Origin: Takakia lepidozioides
Taxonomy: Eukaryota; Streptophyta; Takakiopsida; Takakiales; Takakiaceae
DNA length: 64,000 bases
Assembly (NCBI GenBank): GCA_030704615.1
Contig: CM060731.1
Location: forward strand, 91,492,756-91,556,755
Direction of reading: 5' to 3'
The notes under the pieces were generated by a model. That model was not told the DNA's origin. It saw nothing but the letters and a program-made list of their open reading frames with translations, and did not search any database. This document shows positions 21,828 to 31,377 of this stretch, piece by piece. Made by a program: the position numbers and the translations under genes. Each line of letters begins with the position of its first letter. The stretch's first letter is position 1.

Positions 21828-22632
21828 CAGAAATGGGGCACCGCATTTCCAAAATTTTGGCAACTCTAAGAACCTCTTTTGGAAATGCGGGCACCGCATT
21901 TCCAAAACAGGGGAGGGGACTAAATTTTCCATTTCAATGTTGGCATAGTAAAAAGTAATCGGCCGATTAGAAATGCGGTGCCGCATTTCCAAAATTTCCT
22001 TTGTCCACACGCCAGTTTGGCCTCCCCGCTCATTGCATGGATGCCACCACGCTTACAGAGGTCGAACAAGGAGGTCGAACAAGGAGGTCGAGATGGCGGA
22101 ATGGAAATGCGGTGCCGCATTTCCATATTGGGGATGGTCGTTGGTTCGAACTGCAGGCCCATCAGCAAAAATTGGCACCGCATTCCATTGTAAAAAAAAA
22201 GTCGATGACGGACATGGAAATGCGGCGCCGCATTTCCAGAACGGACATCGCAATTTGTCCATTTGCAGACCCTCTCACGGAAATGCGGTAACGCATTCCA
22301 TCGCGCTGGTCGGAAATGTCACACTTTTCGAAGTGTTGGACGGAAATGCGGCACCGCATTCCCTTGTCCAAAAAGAAGTTTCCATTGCCAAGCTGGAAAT
22401 GCGTCGCCGCATTTGCAATGCCAACCTCGTTGTCTGTCCAATTTATAGACCCGTGTTGGTATTTCGTGTACCTGGACGGAAATGATGCACAGCATTTCAT
22501 TGTCCGACACTGAAATGCGGTTCATACATTTCCATGTCGGCATGGAAATTCGGCACCGCATTTCCTTGTCCCACATGGAAATGCGGTGCCGCATTTCGAT
22601 GCCGACATGGAAATGCGGTGCCGCATTTCAAT
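21828..22632. repeat. Near-palindrome array 1 (about 14 copies)
   Basis: About 14 copies of GGAAATGCGG-NN-CCGCATTTCC or close variants in 800 bases, at about 21832, 21880, 21968, 22102, 22170, 22215, 22280, 22341, 22395, 22478, 22511, 22543, 22576 and 22608. The centre is usually TG, CA or CG. Spacing is irregular (32-130 bases) and spacers are mostly unrelated, though several contain ACGGACAT or TTGTCC. The array follows the end of the copy B gene. Translations through it are artefacts. Confidence 0.9.
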
Positions 22633-22799
22633 GTCCGACATGGCGTTACTCTGGTATATTCTTGACACATGACTCTCATACCGGTTACTCTGCTATATTC
22701 ATCCGGACAGACACATTGTAGAAATGAGACATCAAATTGTAAACAGTGGGCCAATTCCGACAGTTATTCAACAGAATGAAACACAATCATACAGAAGTG

Positions 22800-23240
22800 A
22801 GGTACGATGGGTTTATTGATCGGACACGATGTCTCACATTTACCAACTGCAGACAAAACTAAGCCCTTCCTCCTTCTACATGGGCTTCACCAAGTCGACG
22901 GAACTTCGATACCCCTCAAAACAAGCTCATCACTGCTGCGGCACCTCGGGTAAACTGCAATTCGGTCGTTCTGCTGCCCTTGCTGGAGCCGACGACAATG
23001 TCATGTCCATCAATGATACCACCATCATACATTGACAAGGTGGCAAACGCCGGCGATGGTCACAAGTTACAACGGGAAACGAGATCCTGAAATGAGGGTT
23101 TAAAATAGTTGAGGGCCGAAGCGGAGGTCCTGTAGTGATTGGATCCAGACGAGGCGGGTCTGGTTGCACCGACATCGCCCACCGTCGTCCTCTTCCTCCG
23201 ATTCCAAGAGAACTTGCTTGGATCGCGCATGATTGAATTG
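22800..23240 (-). pseudogene. Fragment of the unknown gene family (29206/30209 type)
   Basis: On the minus strand, 23035-22930 encodes a segment matching the C-terminal third of the 29206-29784 product (SMYDGGIIDGHD then a truncated FT...). The 3' flank 22640-22900 also matches 28990-29220 (CTCTGGTATATTC, TTTATTGATCG, AAGTCGACG). The N-terminal part is gone beyond about 23045. It is the third member of this family next to a near-palindrome array. Confidence 0.65.
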
Positions 23241-23341
23241 GTAATTGGCAGTTGATAGATTGTGCTGGTCTGCTTCAAAGTGGTGGGTTGTTGTTTCCTT
23301 GCGGTTTGCGAACTCGGATTGTGAGGATTGAAGGTCTAGCG

Positions 23342-26162
23342 ATGGCGGGATATGATGATGGGGATTGGGAGCTAGCCATGCCCACCACCTTGGTTCTGGT
23401 CGGGCGCACCGGGAATGGAAAGAGTGCCACAGGAAATTCTATAATGGGATCACGAAGCTTCAAGTCGCGATCCAGCTCATGCGCCGTCACGAGTACGTGC
23501 GAGCTTCAATCCACCACCCGCCCGGATGGCCGATGCCTTCGGGTCATCGATACACCTGGTACTCGTTCTTTCCTGGGTTTGTGTTCTGATTTTATGCGTG
23601 CCAGGGTTTCAAAGTCTTATATTTCCTCGGAAGGATGCTATGGGAGTGGACTTGATCAGCAGGTGCAGCATCCTTGTATGCGTTTTGTTTTGCTTTTACT
23701 CGGGATGGTCACCTCTTCCTCTCCTACTCAGTTTGAAAAGTTTCTCATTTCTACGAATGTAGTTGAAACCTCTTAGGACTCTCTTTATACACTTTCTCTG
23801 CCCAGTTGGATCCAGAGAGTTTATTTTCTGAATTATGACCCACTTGACGTTTTGAAAGTTTTGGACAAATGTATCTCTTTGACTATCTCAGTTTCAGGAT
23901 TTCTTGTCCCTGCCTGTGATTGTCCTTTTAGTCTGCGTGCCCCTCCAATACATTAGCCTCAAATCAGGTGATATTTCTTCTCTTCCTTTTGGTTTTGTTC
24001 GCCTATGAGATTCAGGGTTGAAGACGTGTTGCCAAGAATGTATCCTATCATGTAGAGGTTAATTGTAAGCTATCCAGGGTAGTAAACATGTAACTCATTC
24101 CAGGGGTTGGGAGGCAAAATTGTGGCTTTCTCAGCAAGTTGACTCACATGAGGATGAATTCATTTTGCAACTGGGGGAAGAACTTCCCTCCTTGGGGCCA
24201 ATAAGGGAGAGTCACACCCCTTGATCTATAAATACAACCGGTGGTGTTTAGACCCTATCCCAGTCTTGTTGTTCCTGCTATAATAGCCATAAAGCTGCTT
24301 CTTTCTCTCTTCTCACAGGCGATACAAGGGCAGCAGCATGTGTGGAGGGGTGAACAACCTCCAGGGATCTCAAAACTAGCCCAAGGTAATCGGCATTGGG
24401 TTACATCCAGCATCTTAACATGGAGTTTATTCAAATGTCTGCAGGGTTGTTTGATCCGTCAATGCCACCCGAGTTTATAGGCAAAGAGATCATGAAATGC
24501 TTGGAGCTTGCCAAGGATGGTGTCCATGCACTGTTGTTAGTTCTGTCTGTGAGAAATCGATTCACTGCAGAAGAAGTTGCTGCAGTCGAAGGCTTGCAGA
24601 CCATCTTTGGGGAGAAAGTGGTCAACTACATGATTGTTGTTTTCACAGGTGGTGATGAATTGGACGACAGTGATGAGACCCTTGAGGAGTACCTTGGGGG
24701 GGCTCCTAAATTTCTCCTGGTCAGATAACCTGTCTCTGTCACCTCTCTGCTCCCGTACAATTGATATGGGGTCCGTGGCCACAGGCTGAAAGAAGCACAG
24801 CCTAATGAGGACACGTCTGTCTCTTGTTGTTCTGCTTGTGCTTGGTCTTCCAAGTTAATAGGTTCTTTCGTTTTGTCCTTCTTTCTCTTACAGATACAGT
24901 AACTGTCCTTGGGTGAAGTTAGTGGAAATGTTTTCTGCTTGCAACGTTGTTTAAATGTAAAAACAACACTCATGTTGATCTAGTCTATACGTTGTTCATT
25001 GTATGCCCTGGATATTTTACCACCATACACGCATTTTGAAACTTTTCTTTGTCGTTCTACTTACGAATAGGGGTGTACCCATTGGGGGGACACAGGATTT
25101 TCTTCACCGCTGTGGTGATAGGAAGGTTCTATTTGATAACAAAACGAGAGATGCAGTGAAGAAGGAGCAACAAATGGAAAGCTTACTTCATGCGATTGAT
25201 GACATGCTCTTCCTTAATGGTGGCAGTCCTTATGCAAATGAGCTGTTCAAAGAAGCTCAGGTCTCTTCCTTCTTCCTTTCTCCTTTTAATCTAACCCGGA
25301 ATGGATGTATTATGCTACTTTCTGCTGTCTCCATGTGTTTGTATCTTCTGCAGACCATTTTGCATTGCTACATCTCTGAGCAATAGACAAGATCATTAAC
25401 ATGTGTCTTTTTTCTTCGTGTTGTTTCGCTCCCACCACACATATACACATATACATGTACACCTTCTCTTTGGGTCAAAATTTTAGGAGCTTGCAATTGC
25501 ATCGGAGCAAGAAAGGAGGGTTGAGACGGGAGAGCGAAGTAAAGCATTCCAAGAGATGAAGGCAGAGTTGGAGCAGTCGTATGCCGAGCAGCTGAAACAA
25601 CTGACGACCATGGTAGCATCTCAGCCCTGTAGTAAATTGTCATTTTGAAGTTTTCGAGATAGTGGTGGGTTGATGTTTCATGCTCTCTGTGGTGTGACAT
25701 CCACATAGTGCTGGTGGTGGCTGCAGTAAATAACACGAACTCATGTGTAGCTCGGGCTGAGTTTACATGTGCCTTATAAGAGTCTTCATGCATCCGTCAC
25801 TTCTTACTGGACTGTTGAATTTGGATACTGCTGTGGGCACTTATCTGTCACTGCTGTAACTTGTCTTTGCAGAGGGTGAATGTTGTAATGTTCCTGGATG
25901 AACATTAATTGAGAACAATGTGTATTGCCATCTGTAGGTGGAGGAAAAGTTGAGGCTTAATGCCGAAAGGCTAGAGGAGCGGTTGGCCTCAGAGCAGAGA
26001 GCCCGTGAGGCTGCTGAGCAGCGTGCTCGAGAGGCCAAAAAGCAAGCAGATGCAGATATTCAGACTCTGCGTGATGAACTGGAGAAAGCAAATCACGAGA
26101 GAGAAGAATTTAGGAAAAAATTTGACACAGAGCTCAACAAAAGTCAATGCACCATTTTGTAA
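23342..26162 (+). CDS. AIG1/IAN-type GTPase
   Basis: Five exons: 23342-23558, 24445-24719, 25096-25260, 25487-25612, 25938-26162. They sum to 1008 bases, giving 335 residues, with GT/AG borders and consistent phases. In the family this is a septin/Toc-like GTPase on membranes, with roles in defence or stress in plants. Visible: P-loop GRTGNGKSATGN near residue 21, the DTPG box split by intron 1 and continued by LFD, the conserved LLVLSVRNRFTAEE box, FTGGDELDDSDETLEEYL (G4 region), KVLFDNKT, then a C-terminal coiled coil rich in Glu/Arg/Ala, ending in CTIL, a geranylgeranylation-type CaaX box. No stop or frameshift is visible. It lies between two near-palindrome/methyltransferase modules, either as host gene or as cargo. 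Confidence 0.9.
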
Positions 26163-26169
26163 TTTCAGA

Positions 26170-26975
26170 AAATGTATTGATTGACCTGCACATGGAAGAA
26201 GCCTAAAAGAACATTTGATCTTCCTCTCTATTGCTCCATTCATTCAGTCATTCGTCCATGTTTCTTGCGGATCAGAACCTTGCAGGTAATCCTGGCCTTG
26301 TTCACTGCTGCCATTCCCTTGTTCCAGGGATTGAGTATGTAATTGGGTGGTTCTGTTAGACACTTTCCATGTGTGGATCAGCTGCAATTGAGTCTTGGTC
26401 TTGGCTCAATCAGCTGCACTCAAGAGGAATCATCTTCGTAGTTATGAGATGCCTAGGAGTTATGCTTTGTTCTGTTTGAGCTGATCCTTGAGAAAGCAGT
26501 ATCCATTGAGGGGCTTCAAATGGTATATTTTCTCATTGTCTCTCTCAGAAGCTAGGAGCTTCAAACAGGATAGTTCAATGATCGCCCATGTTTGAGATTC
26601 CACCTTGCAGAAACCAGCGTATAGTTGGAAAACTGAAAAAATCCATTAATTGAAGGGGCCACAATCAGCTCTAACCTATTCTGCATTCTTGTCTACTCCG
26701 GTTCCCCCCGTCCTGTGTTCAACTACTAACAGGTCTCTTCCTAAGAGACATCCATCCCTTGGATATACAGACAGTCGAGATTTTTGTTGCTGTATTCAAG
26801 CAATACAGCTTGCAGCTTGTATTCAGGTGACCAACAATATGTGAAAGAAGGAGAAAGGGGTAGATGTGGGGCATATAACTCTCCACTAGTCTATACCAGT
26901 CAAAACAGTGAATATATAATGAACTTCCAAGATTCCCAGTGATTGAAAGAGAAGGAGAAATGTGATTAACAGTAC
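26170..26975. other. Noncoding stretch downstream of the AIG1 gene
   Basis: It holds the probable 3' untranslated region of the AIG1 gene and AT-rich DNA. I see no second gene. The methyltransferase copy C starts (its C-terminal end) at about 26983. Confidence 0.5.
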
Positions 26976-26982
26976 CAAGATT

Positions 26983-28515
26983 CTACCAATCTTGAAAATC
27001 ATCACTATCGTCATCCTGTCCTTGACTGTCCTGCTCCCCTTCCACCCTGTCATTGCCTTTCTCATGTCCAGCGGACTGCTCGTTGGCCAGGCTTCCGAAA
27101 ATCCCATCTTCCCCTTGCGGAACTGACCATCTCACCTCCGTTGGGTCGTCGTCCTCCCTGTCTGCATCGCTCTCTTCCGCTGAATCACATATATACTTTC
27201 GCACCCGTTTACCTGTCTCAGCTGCTGCCAACTCTTTCCTTATCCTTCTGTCTTCCCTAGCCCTCTCCAAAATCAGCTCTATTTTACTGGGATTCTCACA
27301 TCGTCTAATCGCTATATTTGCAAGTTTAGCTGCATAACTAGGAAGGGAGTAGTCCTTCACCGGGCTCTTCATGAAGTCGGTCCTCGCAAAGAACGGGACA
27401 TTCTTCCTGGCAAGAAATGCAGGCCCTACAGGTTTCGACCCGGATCCTGGAATCCTGCACATAGCAATCACCCACGAGACCAATGAGAACCACAGTCCGG
27501 AAATGCGTGTGACAAAAAATCACCCAGAAGGCTTTGCAAACTTACAATGTTTGCACTCACTCGTATTCCGGGTTCTCCTCGGCATCATTGTCCATTGTCT
27601 CTTCCTCCGAGTCCGACGAATCATCCAAGGTATCTTTGGCTTCGATGGGAGCCTTCACATTCCGTTGAAGCCCTTCCAGATGGGATCCCTAGACGGATGT
27701 GTCCTCCTCGTAGGCAAACAGGTGCCGGTCGGAAAATCGCCCAGCCCACATTGAGGCACCTATTACAATGCCATCCACTCATTAAAAATTGGCCCTTCAC
27801 ACATGGCGAATTTGAACAAAATGAGAATTCATAGAACAACATAGTACAAGAATCCGCATACATGTTCCACAGATGAGGTCCAGCACTCTGCCTTCCAGGT
27901 CAGTGCATGCCTCCATAATTGTCTGGATGAAGACAGGGCTCCGAGTCTGTGAATACCGCAGGGGATCCGTTGAAGTGAGGCTATGGGGGAGGAGTTCCGT
28001 GGGAACGTTGTTGAACATGACGTCGTAATCGATGGGGTCGCAGTTCGGGTCAACCAGCAATCCCTCCTTCCGGAAAGCAAGGATTGAGTTCTCCTTCACA
28101 AAGCAGTATGCATCGAACTGCTTTGTCTGCATACACAGTGGGGAACGATTAGAAATCGAATACGACACCGCATTTCAAAACATGTTACAAAATGAAAGGA
28201 CGATTGCGAATGTTACCTTCATCCCTTCCGACCGAAGGCCCAATGTGTTGATGTATGTCCACTTCTTCTTAAGAATTGGGACGGCGCTCTTGCGGGTCCA
28301 CTTCGCAATTCCTGTCTCCGTGTTTTTGCCTCTGCTCGCCAGGACAACCACACAGCCTCTGTCGTCCAACACCATGTGGGCGAGCCCGGATCCTTTCTTC
28401 CAAAAGTCCTCGAAGTACCTATTCCAAGATGGCAAAGCTTGCAGTCCTTCCACAGGCTCTCCATCTGGAATATCCAAGATGATCATATCGCAAGACCACT
28501 CGGTGGCTTTTCCGC
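26983..28515 (-). pseudogene. ParB/methyltransferase gene, copy C (C-terminal half)
   Basis: Exons on the minus strand: 28515-28226 (CDMIILDIPDGEPV, DFWKKGSGLAHMVLDDRGCVVVLASRG), 28125-27868 (FDAYCFVKEN, RSPVFIQTIMEAC, EGRVLDLICGT), 27767-27570 (ASMWAGRFSDRHLFAYEED) and 27466-26983 (VGPAFLARKNVPFF then a charged tail ending DDSDDFQDW). Joining the second and third exons gives a class-beta order: motif IV, motif X-like helix, motif I (DLICGT) and the acidic EED after strand 2. Everything upstream of the methyltransferase is replaced by near-palindrome array 2 at 28525. The reading frame is cleaner than in copy B, but the tail exon of the third segment carries a stop near 27690. Confidence 0.65.
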
Positions 28516-28524
28516 CGATGACGG

Positions 28525-28935
28525 ACATGGAAATGCAATGCCGCATTTCCAGAACGGACATCCTTGTTTGTCCAATTCCAGACCTTTTCACGGAAATGCG
28601 GCAAGGCATTCCATCGTGTTGGACGGAAATGCGGTGCCGCATTCCATTGTCCAATACGAAATTTTGATGACAGACATGGAAAGGCGGTGCCACATTTCCA
28701 GAACGGACATGGACATGCAATGGCGATTGGACATGCATTGGTGATTGGACATGCTTGGACAATTCAAGGTCCAATATGGAAATGCGGTGCCCCATTAGGA
28801 ATTTGAAGTATGGAAATGCCATGTCAAGAAATGAAATGCGGTACCGCATTTCTGTTACGACCACAATGGAGGAAAGGGAGCTGCCAGAAATCGCTGCATG
28901 GAGAAAAATGAAATGCGGTGCCGCATTTCCGAGCT
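28525..28935. repeat. Near-palindrome array 2 (about 7 copies)
   Basis: Copies at about 28529, 28590, 28623, 28677, 28777, 28829 and 28909, the best being GAAATGCGGTACCGCATTTC and GAAATGCGGTGCCGCATTTCC. A GACATGCATTGGTGATTG-like repeat also occurs at 28705-28750. Array 2 abuts the truncated upstream side of copy C, and on its other side the unknown gene 29206-29784, the same neighbour as for array 1. Confidence 0.9.
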
Positions 28936-29205
28936 TGGGCATATAGATGTTTCCTTTTACTCATACATGGATTTCCTTCACCTCAGGACTCTGATATCGC
29001 TGACTCTGGTATATTCATGTGGACAGACACATTATAAAAATGAGACCACAAATTGTAAACAATGGGCCAATTACAGTAGTTCTTGAACACAATGAAACAC
29101 TGCACATAGAAGTGAGGGACGATGGGTTGTTTTATTGATCGAACACGGTGTCTCACATTTAGCAACTCCAAACAAATCTAAGCCCTTCTGCCTTCTACAT
29201 GGGCG

Positions 29206-29784
29206 TCACCAAGTCGACGAAACTTCGATAGCCCTAAAAACAAGCTCATTACTGACGCGGCACCTCCAGGTAAACTGCAATGCGGTCGTTCTCGTGCCCT
29301 TGGTGGAGCTGACGACAATGTCATGCCCATCAATGATACCATCATCATACATTGACAAGGTAATTGTGGGCCTCATGTGCCCGTGCGATTTGTCTTCGCA
29401 ACTCAGCCGAATGTCTCCATACACTGGAAGAGCGGAGTGAACTCCACGAATATAGTTTTCCCCGATGCCGTCCTCCCTGGTCCACTGGCAGTAGTTCCAG
29501 CGCCAAAGCGAGGCCGTGCGTGATCTATCCGGCATCCCATTCCAGCTTGGTATATCGAGGTCAACAATTTTCAGGACCCACGGACCGCATTGACCTTCGC
29601 CCTCACCTCGCTCAAAGCGGTAACAGCCCTCCAAATACTCCATTGCGCGCAAAGACTCCCGCTTGATTCGAGAAGCGTCTGTAAAAACAGAGAGCCAGAC
29701 AATGATGTCTCCTGATTCTGGTTTGAACATAGCATAATCGTGGCCATGATAGGGGCAGTCAGCAAGATTGCGGCGGCACGGCAT
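29206..29784 (-). CDS. Unknown protein family associated with element ends (minus copy)
   Basis: A 192-residue frame without interruption. No known domain is recognised. The pattern suggests a beta-rich protein: DYAMFKPESGDIIVWLSVF, YRFERGEGEG, PWVLKIVDLDIPSW, VYGDIRLSC, LSMYDDGIIDGHDIVVSS, ALQFTWR, ending FRAIEVSSTW. It is about 45 percent similar by eye to the plus-strand product at 30209-30922, from which it is divergent with 425 bases between. The similarity extends upstream of the chosen ATG (LQ-RMPCRRN against FARMSCFRN), so the N-terminus may be longer or carry an intron. Function unknown. Confidence 0.6.
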   Translation of the reverse strand: MPCRRNLADCPYHGHDYAMFKPESGDIIVWLSVFTDASRIKRESLRAMEYLEGCYRFERGEGEGQCGPWVLKIVDLDIPSWNGMPDRSRTASLWRWNYCQWTREDGIGENYIRGVHSALPVYGDIRLSCEDKSHGHMRPTITLSMYDDGIIDGHDIVVSSTKGTRTTALQFTWRCRVSNELVFRAIEVSSTW

Positions 29785-30208
29785 CCTTGCAAAAGATTAC
29801 TGGAGTACGCTCAATGACAGCAGCTCCCGGATGGAGGAGGCAGCAGCGCGGTGGCTGGAAGAAGTTCAAGGACATGACAATGTGTTTGCAAACGCTGCAA
29901 TTCTTCACTAACACTCCAGGGCACATTTAAATATCCCCCCTACAGGAACCTGCACGGATGAAGATTGGCTGCTCCATGAATGTAGTCGTTTCAGTTTCCT
30001 TCCGTGCCATGCAAACTATGGGCAGTAAGTGCCAGGTGGGCCTATAGCCACTCAAGACGACGAAGTCCATCCCCCCTTCGATGTAAATGCGGCGCCAAAT
30101 TTCTATCCGGGGGATAGAGTTCAGTGGCAGATTTCAAACTATTCCCTGTGGATGAGAAAGAGGTATCGGTTCATCCGCCGCTGGCGTGATGAACACGTTA
30201 CACGATGA

Positions 30209-30922
30209 TTGGTGGGTACGTGGGACCCAGATGCTCCATTATTGGAGCCCACACTGCTCTTCCGCTTCTCATCATTTCGAAAATCAGAGGGCTTCGTTGC
30301 TGTCCGCAAGGTCATTGTCATCGGCATCAAAAACATCCTCAGGACCTCCTTTGCAAGGATGTCGTGCTTCCGGAACCGGGACGACTGCCCTTATGGAGGC
30401 TTCGATTTTGCAATGTATTCGGCCACATCGGGAGACATCGTTATCTGGCACACAGTTTACACAGAAGATAGTGGGGCGAATGTGGAAACATTGTCCGCTT
30501 TTGAGAATATCCCAGGCCACTACGCCTTCGAGCGGGGTGACGATCTTGGTCTGAGGAGTCCGTGGCTCCTGCGCATCCTTGATTCCGATTTTCCTAGCTA
30601 CGACGGGCACCCATGCAGAAGAATGCGCACTGCTATGCTGTTGCGGTGGAACTGCTGCCAGTGGACGTGGGTGGACTCCATCGGAGAGACGTATACTCCT
30701 GAAGGAGTGCGCTCCTCTTCTCCATTGTATGGGGACATTCGCATTGGTGTGGACGACGAAAACGTGAAGCTTTCCATATTCGATGGTGGTATGATTGAAG
30801 GGCACGACATTGTGGTGAACATCATCAAGGGCGGTATAACGGCTGCAATCCAATTTACCTGGAGGAGCCCGATGACTCATGAGCTAGTTTTCAGAGCAGT
30901 CGAAGTCCCATTGACAACGTGA
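30209..30922 (+). CDS. Unknown protein family associated with element ends (plus copy)
   Basis: A 237-residue uninterrupted frame, the fullest member of a family with further copies at 6465-6680 and 22930-23035 and a divergent one at 29206-29784. Conserved blocks: CxRxxDCPYxGxDxAM near residue 52, SGDIVIWHTVYT, YAFERGDD, PWLLRILDSDFPS, LRWNCCQWTW, PLYGDIRIG, DGGMIEGHDIVVN, FTWRSPM and ELVFRAVEV. No catalytic motif known to me. It lies 450 bases from the type I element end, the same position as the fragment at 6465-6680, so it is part of the mobile unit. The start is the first ATG of the frame and is uncertain. Confidence 0.65.
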   Translation: MVGTWDPDAPLLEPTLLFRFSSFRKSEGFVAVRKVIVIGIKNILRTSFARMSCFRNRDDCPYGGFDFAMYSATSGDIVIWHTVYTEDSGANVETLSAFENIPGHYAFERGDDLGLRSPWLLRILDSDFPSYDGHPCRRMRTAMLLRWNCCQWTWVDSIGETYTPEGVRSSSPLYGDIRIGVDDENVKLSIFDGGMIEGHDIVVNIIKGGITAAIQFTWRSPMTHELVFRAVEVPLTT

Positions 30923-31377
30923 CTTGTATTCAGAAGGCATAGGGCTAAAGATTTGTTTGCACCACCAGCACAATAGACGTGCTTCAAATGCAATTCATGT
31001 GGATCAATAAAAACCCCATTGTGCCTTCTTTTGTTCTATTCTGTATCCATCGTTCCCAGAATGCATCATTCCTCATTTCGTTTGGGATTGGGAGTGTGGG
31101 TGGATTTTGCAAGTGGCTGGGAGGCTGAAATGGGCCCCCATTGTACAGAGCAGTATCACCCTACCATTTGCGAAACATTGCCTTTCAATATGTAATTCTA
31201 AAAAACATTGCCGAACTTCCTTCATCGGGAGGTCCTTCTCCCCCTATGACCGCGACACCCTAAACCCTATTCCCGCGGACACTCATTTCTGGAAAATAGT
31301 CCTGCTCATGTTTTTTTCCACACTTATGACTTTGCTCATGGCTCATGCCGCTCATGGCTCATGAAATAGCAGCCCCC
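30923..31377. repeat. Right (type I) terminus with CATGAGC subterminal repeats
   Basis: From 31305 to 31368, GCTCATG occurs at least five times in direct order, then GAAATAGCAGCCCCC. The whole stretch 30923-31377 is closely matched, inverted, by 6017-6470. Copy D coding sequence starts immediately after at about 31378. Confidence 0.75.

Larger units (their letters stand above)
12631..31377. mobile_element. Candidate large DNA transposon with CATGAGC termini
   Basis: The left end (12631-12720) reads GAGGTTTACTATTTCATGAGC followed by tandem CATGAGCC motifs. The right end (31320-31377) is its inverse: GCTCATGGCTCATGAAATAG and then CAGCCCCC. The two ends differ in their outermost bases (type II left, type I right), and the fragments at 6017 and 8903 show the same two end types. 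Inside are a SWIM/DDE transposase gene next to the type II end, ParB/methyltransferase genes, near-palindrome arrays, unknown genes next to the type I end, and the AIG1 gene. I find no target-site duplication. A nested pair of elements around a host gene is an alternative. Confidence 0.5.

Noticed and set aside
21828-22632. CRISPR-like array of repeats
   Set aside because: The repeats are near-palindromes with irregular spacing, the spacers are not of constant length, there are no cas genes and the context is a eukaryotic nuclear genome.
22001-22754. Open frames with repeated GNAAPH/MRCRIS-like peptides
   Set aside because: They are translations of the near-palindrome array; several frames on both strands are open for that reason only.
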